Translations under genes and position numbers: made by a program
Notes under the pieces: generated by a model
The model's input: the letters and a program-made list of their open reading frames with translations, nothing else
Told to the model about the DNA's origin: nothing
Database searches by the model: none
NCBI RefSeq assembly: GCF_000235625.1
Contig: NZ_AGTR01000065.1
Span: 1-50,644, forward strand
Reading direction: 5' to 3'
DNA from: Marinobacter manganoxydans MnI7-9
Lineage (GTDB): Bacteria > Pseudomonadota > Gammaproteobacteria > Pseudomonadales > Oleiphilaceae
Length of the DNA: 50,644 nt
In this document: positions 34,373 through 41,405 of the stretch, piece after piece
Position numbering within the stretch: the stretch's first letter is position 1
Layout: each line of letters opens with the position of its first letter

Positions 34373-34434
34373 AGGAGCCTCTGAATAATGCCTCAAATCA
34401 CCGATGGGGTTTCAGGGTTTATTCAGAGACTCCT
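34373..34434 (-). promoter_or_regulatory. 62-bp imperfect palindrome in the acnB leader
   Basis: Arms 34373-34388 and 34419-34434 form a 16-bp stem with one mismatch in DNA. In RNA of the acnB (minus) sense that position becomes a G-U wobble, so the stem pairs fully; in the opposite sense it is an A-C mismatch. The 30-base loop contains a further weak helix. It lies about 80 bases before the acnB start and has no U-run, so it is not an obvious terminator. It could be a regulatory leader structure or a short palindromic mobile remnant. A second small inverted repeat (TCCCGC 34321-34326, GCGGGA 34347-34352) lies between it and acnB. Confidence 0.6.
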
Positions 34435-34550
34435 TTATCTGGCGCTGCATTCTATAGGAAACCCCTTATAAAGTTAAGTTGGACAGAGGTCGGAGGAATC
34501 TGTTAAGTGCGCTATACTCGCCGCCCGCAAATCAACAACTGTATTCAACC

Positions 34551-35159
34551 ATGAACGACGCCCTGCAAGAGATTCACAACTTCCTGCCGTGCCGGACCCC
34601 TCAGCAATGGATCGACAATGCCCTGGCGAACCAGGACCTGATGCTGATCGATCACGCCCATTGCGAAAAGAAGGCCGCCTCCACCGCGCTCAGCCTGATG
34701 TACCGGTACGTTGACAACACCGACCTGCTGAACAAGATGTCCCGGCTGGCCCGTGAGGAGCTCCGGCATTTCGAGCAGGTGCTCGCGATTATGAAAAAGC
34801 GCGGCGTGGACTATTGCCATCTTACCCCGGCCCGATACGCGGCAGGATTAAGACAGGAAGTCCGGTCAGAAGATCCTGGCCGCCTGGTGGATGTGTTGAT
34901 TGTGGGCGCCATTATCGAGGCGCGCTCCTGTGAACGGTTTGCCGCGCTCGCTCCGTTCCTGGATGAGAAGCTGGCGGATTTCTACACCAGTTTGCTGAAG
35001 TCCGAAGCCCGGCATTACCAGGACTACTTGACTCTGGCCGAGCAGGCCGCTGGTGAACCGATCGCGGCCCGTGCGGAGGATTTTCTGGCCCTGGAGCGGG
35101 CGTTGATTGAAGATCCGGATCAGGAGTTTCGCTTTCACAGCGGGCCCATCTCAGCGTAA
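34551..35159 (+). CDS. miaE: tRNA-(ms2io6A)-hydroxylase
   Basis: The 202-residue diiron monooxygenase hydroxylates the isopentenyl group of ms2i6A37 in tRNA. Iron-ligand motifs are EELRH (Glu69/Glu70...His73), EARSCERF near residue 125 and EARHYQD near 155, arranged as in a ferritin-like four-helix bundle. The start at 34551 (MNDALQEIHNFL) gives the usual length for pseudomonad MiaE; an upstream in-frame start would add 24 unconserved residues. A good -10-like TATACT lies at 34513. Its 3' end overlaps the finR stop by 9 bases, tail to tail. Confidence 0.93.
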   Translation: MNDALQEIHNFLPCRTPQQWIDNALANQDLMLIDHAHCEKKAASTALSLMYRYVDNTDLLNKMSRLAREELRHFEQVLAIMKKRGVDYCHLTPARYAAGLRQEVRSEDPGRLVDVLIVGAIIEARSCERFAALAPFLDEKLADFYTSLLKSEARHYQDYLTLAEQAAGEPIAARAEDFLALERALIEDPDQEFRFHSGPISA

Positions 35160-36035
35160 CTGCCGACAAAGCTCTATCCAGGCATCAATTCCGGCGCTAC
35201 GGTATTTCTGCTTGTGCAGGATGAAATAGAACTGCCGATCAAACTGACGGTGTTCCGGTACCGTCAGTGGCACCAGACTTCCGCGCTTGAACGCGTCGGC
35301 CAGCACCACTTCCGAAAGGCAGCCAATGCCCAGGTCGGCTTCCACTGCCCGTTTTATGGCCTCGGTGTGTTCCAGCTCCAGCAGCACATTCAGATCCGGC
35401 AACAGGCCGTGCATGCCCCGCTCAAAACTCTGGCGGGTTCCTGACCCCTGCTCACGCATGATCCAGGTGGCGGTGCGCAGGTCTTCATCCGTCAGTGATG
35501 TTTTTTGGGCCAGTGGATGGGTGGGTGAACAGAACACCACCAACTCATCTCCCCGCCAGGGCAATACATCCAGTTCTGAAGACTGCAATTCCCCCTCGAT
35601 CAAACCAATATCCAGCTCGAAGTCCCTCACTCGTCTTGCGATGGTGCTGGTATTGGCGACTTCGAGGGAGACTCTGGGATGGGTAGGGGTATTCATGTAT
35701 TGGGCCATGACCCCCACGGCCAAATAGTTCCCGATAGTCAGGGTGGCCCCGACTTTCAGGGCGCCCACCTCCGTGTGTTTGCTGAAGGCCTGTTCCAGCT
35801 CATTGGCCTGGGCAAGGACGGCCTCCACCTTGGGGCGGTAAAGCCGCCCCAGCTCGTTTAACTGGAGCCGTTTGCCAACGCGGTCGAACAGCTGGATGTC
35901 GAACTGGTTTTCCAGTTCTTTCAGCGCACTGCTGGCTGCCGATTGCGACATGGCCAGCGATTCGGCAGCACGGGTAATGTTCTGGAAATGGGCGGCTGCC
36001 AGGAAAACTTCCAGCTGTCGAAAACTGTACTTCAT
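35151..36035 (-). CDS. finR: LysR-family regulator, FinR-like
   Basis: The 294-residue protein has an N-terminal winged helix-turn-helix (residues 1-60, FRQLEVFLAAAHFQNITRAA then SQSAASSALKELE) and a C-terminal effector-binding domain with the EQGSGTR segment and LGIGCLSEVV. It is divergent from fpr, with 145 bp between starts. In Pseudomonas the divergent LysR gene finR activates fpr under oxidative and iron-related stress, and the arrangement here is the same. The assignment therefore rests on family plus context. Confidence 0.85.
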   Translation of the reverse strand: MKYSFRQLEVFLAAAHFQNITRAAESLAMSQSAASSALKELENQFDIQLFDRVGKRLQLNELGRLYRPKVEAVLAQANELEQAFSKHTEVGALKVGATLTIGNYLAVGVMAQYMNTPTHPRVSLEVANTSTIARRVRDFELDIGLIEGELQSSELDVLPWRGDELVVFCSPTHPLAQKTSLTDEDLRTATWIMREQGSGTRQSFERGMHGLLPDLNVLLELEHTEAIKRAVEADLGIGCLSEVVLADAFKRGSLVPLTVPEHRQFDRQFYFILHKQKYRSAGIDAWIELCRQLR

Positions 36036-36113
36036 AACTTTTCGCTCTTAATCGGCTCACTCGAATAAGGTTATGAGAATATCCCATTTTCCCGATAGGT
36101 TAGTGTCGGGTTA
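36033..36113. promoter_or_regulatory. finR-fpr intergenic control region
   Basis: CATAAC (36033-36038, overlapping the finR start) and GTTATG (36070-36075) form an inverted repeat. GGTTA recurs in direct orientation at 36069-36073, 36098-36102 and 36109-36113. These are candidate FinR contacts, but no clear LysR T-N11-A box or consensus promoter stands out. Confidence 0.3.
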
Positions 36114-36180
36114 GACTTAGCGCAATCCAAAATTGAATCATTCGCCGTAAGAAAGCGTAACGAACAGGCAAGAGGTTTAC

Positions 36181-36951
36181 ATGAGCAACCTGATTAAAGA
36201 GAAAGTTACCAGCGTCCATCACTGGAACGATACCCTGTTCAGCTTTACCACAAGCCGTGATCCGGGCTTCCGTTTCAAGAACGGGCACTTTGTCATGATC
36301 GGCCTGGAGACCGAGGGTAAGCCTTTGATGCGCGCTTACAGTATCGCCAGTGCCAATTACGAGGAAGAGCTTGAGTTCTTCTCGATCAAGGTCCAGGACG
36401 GCCCACTGACCTCCCGCCTTCAGAAAATCCAGGTAGGTGACGAAATTCTGGTGAGCCGCAAGCCGACAGGGACGCTGATTCTGGACAACCTTCTGCCCGG
36501 AAAGAATCTGTGGCTGATCAGCACCGGCACCGGTTTGGCGCCCTTCATGAGCATCATCAAGGATCCGGAAGTTTACGAAGCGTTCGACAAGGTTATTCTG
36601 ACCCATGGCGTGCGTTACGTCTCCGAGCTGGCTTATCAGAAGGAGATCGAAGAGCTGCCGGAGAACGAATACTTCGGCGAAATGGTCCAGGGCAAGCTGG
36701 TTTACTATCCGACTGTGACGCGGGAAGACTTCCGCAACCAGGGGAGGCTGACCGATGCCATGGAGACCGGCAAAATCACCCGTGATCTGGACCTGCCGGA
36801 TTTTGACCCGGAGAATGACCGGTTCATGATCTGCGGCAGCCCAAGCATGCTGAAGGACACCTGCGCCATCCTGAACAACATGGGCTTCAAGGAAGCCCGG
36901 GGCGGCGATATGGGTCATTACGTGATTGAGCGGGCGTTCGTGGAGCAGTGA
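36181..36951 (+). CDS. fpr: Ferredoxin/flavodoxin-NADP+ reductase
   Basis: The 256-residue FAD enzyme exchanges electrons between NADPH and ferredoxin or flavodoxin. The FAD motif RAYSIAS is at residues 51-57, the NADP motif GTGLAPFMSI at 116-125, and MICGSPSML lies near residue 220. The C terminus GHYVIERAFVEQ places it with the bacterial subclass IIa/Pseudomonas Fpr type. It supplies reductant for stress defence and iron-sulfur work and is probably activated by the divergently encoded FinR. A strong terminator follows. Confidence 0.95.
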   Translation: MSNLIKEKVTSVHHWNDTLFSFTTSRDPGFRFKNGHFVMIGLETEGKPLMRAYSIASANYEEELEFFSIKVQDGPLTSRLQKIQVGDEILVSRKPTGTLILDNLLPGKNLWLISTGTGLAPFMSIIKDPEVYEAFDKVILTHGVRYVSELAYQKEIEELPENEYFGEMVQGKLVYYPTVTREDFRNQGRLTDAMETGKITRDLDLPDFDPENDRFMICGSPSMLKDTCAILNNMGFKEARGGDMGHYVIERAFVEQ

Positions 36952-36974
36952 GCTCGCGGGCTGAATCCGCCTCG

Positions 36975-37007
36975 AAAAAAGCCGGAGCGTGATGCTCCGG
37001 CTTTTTT
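36975..37007 (+). terminator. Rho-independent terminator after fpr
   Basis: A perfect stem of AAAAAAGCCGGAGC with its complement closes a 5-base loop and is followed by a T-run, 24 bases after the fpr stop. Confidence 0.94.
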
Positions 37008-37065
37008 GTGTTTGTATCTGACAGAATGGGTCGTATAAACGGCAAAGGGCTTTGGAGGCGGAGCA

Positions 37066-38646
37066 ATGGCAGGACGGCAGTTAACGAAGAGAAACGTCAT
37101 CAGCTTTTTGGTGGCACTGGCGGTCGGGGTAATTCTTGGCACCGTAGTTCAGACCCAGCTAAATCTGTGGGCCCTTCAGGCTATGGGTGTAGCGGTTGGG
37201 CTTGAAGCTCGCATTTCTGCCACCGGGCATGATCTGGTCTCTTTTGCGCCGCTCTACCTGCTCCTCTTTGGACTCAGTTTCCTTATTTCCCAGGGCGCTG
37301 CGGCGGTCGTTTCCCGTTTCGTGGGGCGCGGACTTCGGGTGCCACTGTTCGCCCTGGCCGGGGCATCCGGGCTGTGGGTTGCACTAGTGTTGGTTAATGC
37401 CCTGGCTCCCATGCCAACCCTGATTGCGGCGACCCGAACCGGGGGAGGTCTGCTTGCCATGCTGTTAACCGCCGCATTTGCCGGAGCCCTGTTCGCCAGA
37501 CTTACTGCCAGGCCTGCCACCGGGGTCAGTAGCCACGCCTCAGGAACCCTGCTGGCCATTTGCCTGGCGGTTGGCCTCGGGGCGCTGCCAGGTCCGACAC
37601 AGGCCCAGTCCTTGAGCGACTACACCGTCGAGACGTTGACTTCCGGGCTGGAGCATCCCTGGTCCCTGGCGTTTCTTCCCGGTGGTGGCGCCCTTGTGAC
37701 GGAGCGGGCAGGGCGGTTGCGGATGATTTCAGAGGAGTGGGAGCTCGGCCAGGCGCCGATTACCGGAGTTCCGCCGGTTTTCAATGATGCTCAGGCAGGT
37801 CTGTTCGGTGTGCTGTTGTCGCCGGACTTTGAGAATAACCAACTGGTCTTTCTCGCCTACGCTTGCGGGACGGCCTCTGCGAATCACCTGTGCGTGGCCC
37901 GTGGTCAGTTGCAGGCGGAGGCCTTGACGGAGGTTGTCGAGATATTCCGTGCCAAGCCGGCCAAGGAAGGCAGCGCCCACTACGGTGGCCGAATGGCCTG
38001 GCTTCCGGATGGTACGCTGATCGTGACGCTGGGAGACGGATTTGACTATCGGGAGCAGGCGCAGAACCTGTCCAGTCATCTGGGCAAGATCGTGAGGCTG
38101 AACCCGGATGGCAGTGTTCCCGCCGACAACCCCTTCGTTGGCAGGGAAGGCGCTCTGCCGGAAATATACAGTTACGGGCACCGGAACGTTCAGGGGCTGG
38201 TGTTTGATTCCGTCGAAAACGTCTTGATTGCTCATGAACATGGCCCCCGCGGCGGTGATGAGATAAATATTATCGAGCCGGGACACAACTATGGCTGGCC
38301 CGTGATCACGCACGGCATCGATTACACCGGCGCCATGATCACGCCCTTTGTTGAGCGGGAAGGTATGGAGCAACCGTTGTTGCACTGGACCCCTTCAATT
38401 GCCCCTTCAGGCATGACCCGCTATCGGGGTGAGCTGTTTCCGGACTGGCAGGGAAACCTCCTGGTCGGCGCCCTTGCTGATAAAAGCGTTCACCGCGTCA
38501 CGCTGGAAGCTGGCCATGCAAGCGACGTAGAGAGTCTGTTCGAAGCAATGGGCGAACGGATCCGGGACGTGGCTACCGGGCCTGATGGGGCGGTGTATCT
38601 GCTCACTGACAGTGCGGATGGACGGATTCTGCGTATCCTGCCTTAG
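37066..38646 (+). CDS. PQQ-type sugar dehydrogenase with an N-terminal membrane domain
   Basis: The 526-residue protein combines two parts. Residues 1-150 hold four predicted membrane helices (about 11-30, 58-80, 92-113, 126-146). Residues about 158-181 form a fifth hydrophobic stretch that looks like an internal signal peptide (LLAICLAVGLGALPGPTQAQS). From about 183 the rest is a six-bladed propeller of the soluble aldose sugar dehydrogenase (YliI/Asd) family: LEHPWSLAFLP, the SAHYGGRMAWLPDGTL segment, YSYGHRNVQGL and HGPRGGDEINI. The enzyme part should face the periplasm and oxidise sugars using PQQ, passing electrons to the membrane. The typical family member is a secreted protein without the membrane domain. 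The start ATG 37066 has GGAGGCGGAG upstream. Confidence 0.87.
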   Translation: MAGRQLTKRNVISFLVALAVGVILGTVVQTQLNLWALQAMGVAVGLEARISATGHDLVSFAPLYLLLFGLSFLISQGAAAVVSRFVGRGLRVPLFALAGASGLWVALVLVNALAPMPTLIAATRTGGGLLAMLLTAAFAGALFARLTARPATGVSSHASGTLLAICLAVGLGALPGPTQAQSLSDYTVETLTSGLEHPWSLAFLPGGGALVTERAGRLRMISEEWELGQAPITGVPPVFNDAQAGLFGVLLSPDFENNQLVFLAYACGTASANHLCVARGQLQAEALTEVVEIFRAKPAKEGSAHYGGRMAWLPDGTLIVTLGDGFDYREQAQNLSSHLGKIVRLNPDGSVPADNPFVGREGALPEIYSYGHRNVQGLVFDSVENVLIAHEHGPRGGDEINIIEPGHNYGWPVITHGIDYTGAMITPFVEREGMEQPLLHWTPSIAPSGMTRYRGELFPDWQGNLLVGALADKSVHRVTLEAGHASDVESLFEAMGERIRDVATGPDGAVYLLTDSADGRILRILP

Positions 38647-38714
38647 TCTCGGCTCTGGGGTCTTTAGGCCCGGCCGGTGTATAGTAGGCGGTTTTCAGAA
38701 AGAGGGAAGCCGCT

Positions 38715-39107
38715 ATGTTTTATCTGGAACTGGAACCACGTTTCAGCGATACCGATGCCCTCGGGCATATCAGCAATACCACTCTACCGGTCTGGTTCGA
38801 GCAGGCCAGGACGCCGGTTTTCCGTATTTTTCACCCGACCCTTGAAGCCGAGACCTGGCCGCTGATCATTGCACGACTTGAGATTGATCTGATGGCACAG
38901 AGCTACTGGCATATTCCGGTCAAGATCAAAACAGGCATCGGTAAGATCGGCAATTCCTCGTTTCATGTGATTCAGGAAGCCTGGCAGGGCGACAAGCAGA
39001 TTGCCCGGGGTGTTGCAGTGTTAATTCACTTTGATTACGAAATCGAGAAGGCACTGCCGATTCCGGATGACATAAAAGCCAGGCTGGCAGAACATGCGGT
39101 AGCGTGA
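38715..39107 (+). CDS. Acyl-CoA thioesterase, 4HBT hot-dog family
   Basis: The 130-residue protein has the hot-dog fold signature with the catalytic Asp region at its start (FSDTDALGHISNTTLPVWFEQAR), typical of 4-hydroxybenzoyl-CoA thioesterase-like and YbgC-type enzymes. It has no signal peptide. The acyl-CoA substrate cannot be inferred. It is separated from the sugar dehydrogenase gene by 68 bp, and GAAAGAGGGAAG provides the ribosome site. Confidence 0.88.
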   Translation: MFYLELEPRFSDTDALGHISNTTLPVWFEQARTPVFRIFHPTLEAETWPLIIARLEIDLMAQSYWHIPVKIKTGIGKIGNSSFHVIQEAWQGDKQIARGVAVLIHFDYEIEKALPIPDDIKARLAEHAVA

Positions 39108-39140
39108 TCGCGCACAATTCTGACTTTCCCGGAGGCGCTG

Positions 39141-40028
39141 GTGTTTGGTAAATACCTTGTATTGATCTCTCTGATGAGTGTTTTGGTGGTAACTGGTTGT
39201 GATTCCACTAATGTGGATAACGCGCCCGAATCCGATGGCCAACAACTTACTTCACCGACTGGCCCGGATGTCGATGTCTCGCTGGCACTGACCTCCGCTC
39301 AGCTGGACTGGGTAGGCCAACAGATTTTCCGGAACGAGTGCGCAGGGCGTTTTCAGTGTCTGGTCCACTGGAACGACGGCGAGGCGTTTCCGTCATTGGG
39401 TATCGGTCACTTCATCTGGTATCCGGAGGGCGTTGAAGGGCGATTCGTGGAAAGTTTTCCGGCCCTTATGGAATACATGGAACAGCGTCAGGTCAATATT
39501 CCCGAATGGTTGAGAGCGCTCGAGCCTTTTGACGCTCCCTGGCGCGAAAAAGCAGACTTTCTGGCTGTAGACGATTCACCACGAGTAGCAGAGCTGCGAG
39601 AGTTTCTGGCGGGTACCCAGGGGATCCAGGCTGAATTCATATTCCGTCGCGCCAGGAAATCGCTTGGAAAGATTATTGAGGCAGCCCCGGATGATCAAAA
39701 GCCAGAGATCGCTGCCAGGCTGGAGTCCTTGAGCCAGACGCCCGGTGGCGTTTACGCCATCATCGACTATGTGAATTTCAAGGGCGAGGGGCTTTCGCCT
39801 ACGGAGCGCTATGAGGGCCAGGGCTGGGGGCTGCTGCAGGTGCTTTTGGAAATGTCTGAATCACCAGATCAGAGCGCCCTTGTTAAATTCAGGGAAGCAG
39901 CTGACACCGTTCTGACGCGACGGGCAGCAAACGCGGAGAATCCCATCGAGCGGGAGCGCTGGCTGCCGGGGTGGCGGAAGCGCCTCGAGACCTACGCAGA
40001 GCCCCCAGTCTTCAAAATTTCGAAATAA
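39141..40028 (+). CDS. Uncharacterised lipoprotein with a lysozyme-like motif
   Basis: This 295-residue protein starts with GTG (GGAGGCGCTG upstream). A lipoprotein signal ends in the lipobox VTGC with Cys20; Asp21 follows, which would favour inner-membrane retention by the E. coli +2 rule. A Pro/Thr/Ser/Asp-rich linker (about 21-50) leads to a globular domain. There, Glu66 (RNECAG), Asp79 and GIGH (87-90) reproduce the T4-lysozyme-type pattern: the Asp-to-GIGH segment DGEAFPSLGIGH aligns without gap with the phage enzyme around Asp20. Cys67 and Cys73 could form a disulfide. I do not recognise a named family. It could be a peptidoglycan hydrolase or an inactive relative; that function is inference. 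Confidence 0.75.
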   Translation: MFGKYLVLISLMSVLVVTGCDSTNVDNAPESDGQQLTSPTGPDVDVSLALTSAQLDWVGQQIFRNECAGRFQCLVHWNDGEAFPSLGIGHFIWYPEGVEGRFVESFPALMEYMEQRQVNIPEWLRALEPFDAPWREKADFLAVDDSPRVAELREFLAGTQGIQAEFIFRRARKSLGKIIEAAPDDQKPEIAARLESLSQTPGGVYAIIDYVNFKGEGLSPTERYEGQGWGLLQVLLEMSESPDQSALVKFREAADTVLTRRAANAENPIERERWLPGWRKRLETYAEPPVFKISK

Positions 40029-40093
40029 TTTTGCATAAAAACTAGTTCATTTCCCGAACCTTGTTCTACTTTTAATAGGCGCGGCCCTTGGTC

Positions 40094-40142
40094 TGCCTTT
40101 TTTTGGCGCATGGGGTTGGAGCGAAAGCGCCGAACTGGTGCA
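40094..40142 (+). promoter_or_regulatory. Tandem NtrC-like sites upstream of aapJ
   Basis: At 40126-40142 the sequence AGCGCCG-AAC-TGGTGCA matches the enteric NtrC dyad (TGCACCA-N3-TGGTGCA) at 11 of 14 positions. A weaker copy, TGCCTTT-TTT-TGGCGCA at 40094-40110 (9 of 14), lies exactly 32 bp, three helical turns, upstream. Both sit about 100-150 bp before the inferred start, the usual place for sigma-54 enhancers. Confidence 0.5.
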
Positions 40143-40226
40143 TGAAATGGTATTACTTCGTTCCAGATTCGCCTGAAACGCACCGGTGATTGATAAAAAT
40201 AATATAAATCATCGGCTTACGCCGAG

Positions 40227-40242
40227 TGGCTTGCAAATTGCT
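40227..40242 (+). promoter_or_regulatory. Sigma-54 promoter of aapJQMP
   Basis: TGGCTTGCAAATTGCT has GG (40228-40229) and GC (40240-40241) separated by exactly 10 bases, plus the flanking TGGC and TTGCT of the -24/-12 consensus. Transcription would start near 40252, giving a leader of about 38 bases to the aapJ ATG. An AT-rich stretch (about 40190-40212) between this and the NtrC-like sites could bind IHF. Confidence 0.65.
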
Positions 40243-40289
40243 GATTACACTCGTCGCGATAAAACCAACTGATGTTCGGAGAAAAGACA

Positions 40290-41315
40290 ATGAGAAAGAC
40301 GAAATCGATTGCCCTGGGGATTGCTCTGGCCGTAGGTACGTTCTCGGCCACTGGTGCCATGGCAGCTACAACTCTGGAGAACGTCAAGGAGAAAGGTCAC
40401 CTCCAGTGCGGCGTGACCAGCGGTTTGCCTGGCTTCTCGCAGCCTGATGAAAAAGGTAACTGGACCGGTATCGACGTGGATACCTGCCGCGCGGTTGCTG
40501 CAGCCATCTTCGGTGACGCAAACGCGGTTGAGTTTACTCCACTGACTGCAAAGGAGCGTTTCACCGCCCTGCAGTCGGGTGAAATCGACATGCTCTCCCG
40601 TAACACCACCTGGACACTGACCCGCGATGCGTCCCTGGGCCTGAACTTTGCCGGCGTGAATTATTACGATGGTCAGGGCTTTTTGATCAACAAGGGTATC
40701 GGTGTGGACGATGCCACCCAGCTGGACGGTGCCACCATCTGTATCCAGGCCGGTACTACCACCGAGCTGAACCTGTCGGATTACTTCCGCGCCAAGGGCA
40801 TGGAATTCAAGCCGATCGTGTTCGACACCTCCGAGCAAACCGTTCAGGGCTTTGCGGCGGGTCGTTGCGACGTTCTGACCTCCGACCGTTCGCAGCTGGC
40901 GGCGCTCCGCTCAAAGCTGTCCGATCCGAGTTCAGCCAAGATCCTGCCGAACACCATTTCCAAGGAGCCCCTGGGCCCGGTTGTTCGCCAGGGTGACGAT
41001 CAGTGGTTCAACATCGTCAAGTGGGTGCTCTCCGTGCAGATCAATGCCGAAGAGCTGGGCGTGACCAGCGCCAACGCCGACGACATGCTGAAGTCCGACA
41101 ACCCGAATATCCAGCGCCTGCTGGGTACCGATGGCGACATGGGTGCCAAGCTTGGACTGCCGGATGACTTCGGTTATCAGGCCGTGAAACTGGTTGGCAA
41201 CTACGGTGAAATGTATGACCGCAACGTAGGACCGGATACCCCGCTGGGACTGGATCGCGGAATCAACGCGCTCTGGACTGAAGGCGGTATCATGTATGCG
41301 CCGCCGGTCCGTTAA
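40290..41315 (+). CDS. aapJ: General L-amino-acid ABC transporter substrate-binding protein
   Basis: The 341-residue periplasmic receptor has a signal peptide (residues 1-25/26, ending ATGAMA-A). The mature part has the Aap/YhdW family features GHLQCGVTSGLPGFS, GIDVDTCRAVAAAIFGD, SRNTTWTLTRDASLGLNF and the C-terminal RGINALWTEGGIMYAPP. The receptor family binds a broad range of polar amino acids. The start MRKTKS at 40290 has GGAG about 8 bases upstream; an in-frame ATG at 40272 would add six residues. It is first in the aapJQMP operon, behind a sigma-54 promoter, and is followed by a hairpin that could keep receptor mRNA abundant. Confidence 0.95.
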   Translation: MRKTKSIALGIALAVGTFSATGAMAATTLENVKEKGHLQCGVTSGLPGFSQPDEKGNWTGIDVDTCRAVAAAIFGDANAVEFTPLTAKERFTALQSGEIDMLSRNTTWTLTRDASLGLNFAGVNYYDGQGFLINKGIGVDDATQLDGATICIQAGTTTELNLSDYFRAKGMEFKPIVFDTSEQTVQGFAAGRCDVLTSDRSQLAALRSKLSDPSSAKILPNTISKEPLGPVVRQGDDQWFNIVKWVLSVQINAEELGVTSANADDMLKSDNPNIQRLLGTDGDMGAKLGLPDDFGYQAVKLVGNYGEMYDRNVGPDTPLGLDRGINALWTEGGIMYAPPVR

Positions 41316-41330
41316 GACCTGAAGGCATAC

Positions 41331-41358
41331 GGCGAAGTCTCCTGTGGGAGGCTTCGCC
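41331..41358 (+). other. aapJ-aapQ intergenic stem-loop
   Basis: GGCGAAGTCTCC pairs with GGAGGCTTCGCC (one mismatch) around a 4-base loop, 15 bases after the aapJ stop. There is no T-run, so it looks like the mRNA-stabilising or partial-attenuation stem-loop often found after the receptor gene of ABC-transporter operons. Confidence 0.7.
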
Positions 41359-41405
41359 GTTATCTCTGATGCTGTAAACCACAGGGAAGCTCTTCAGGAC
41401 AATCC

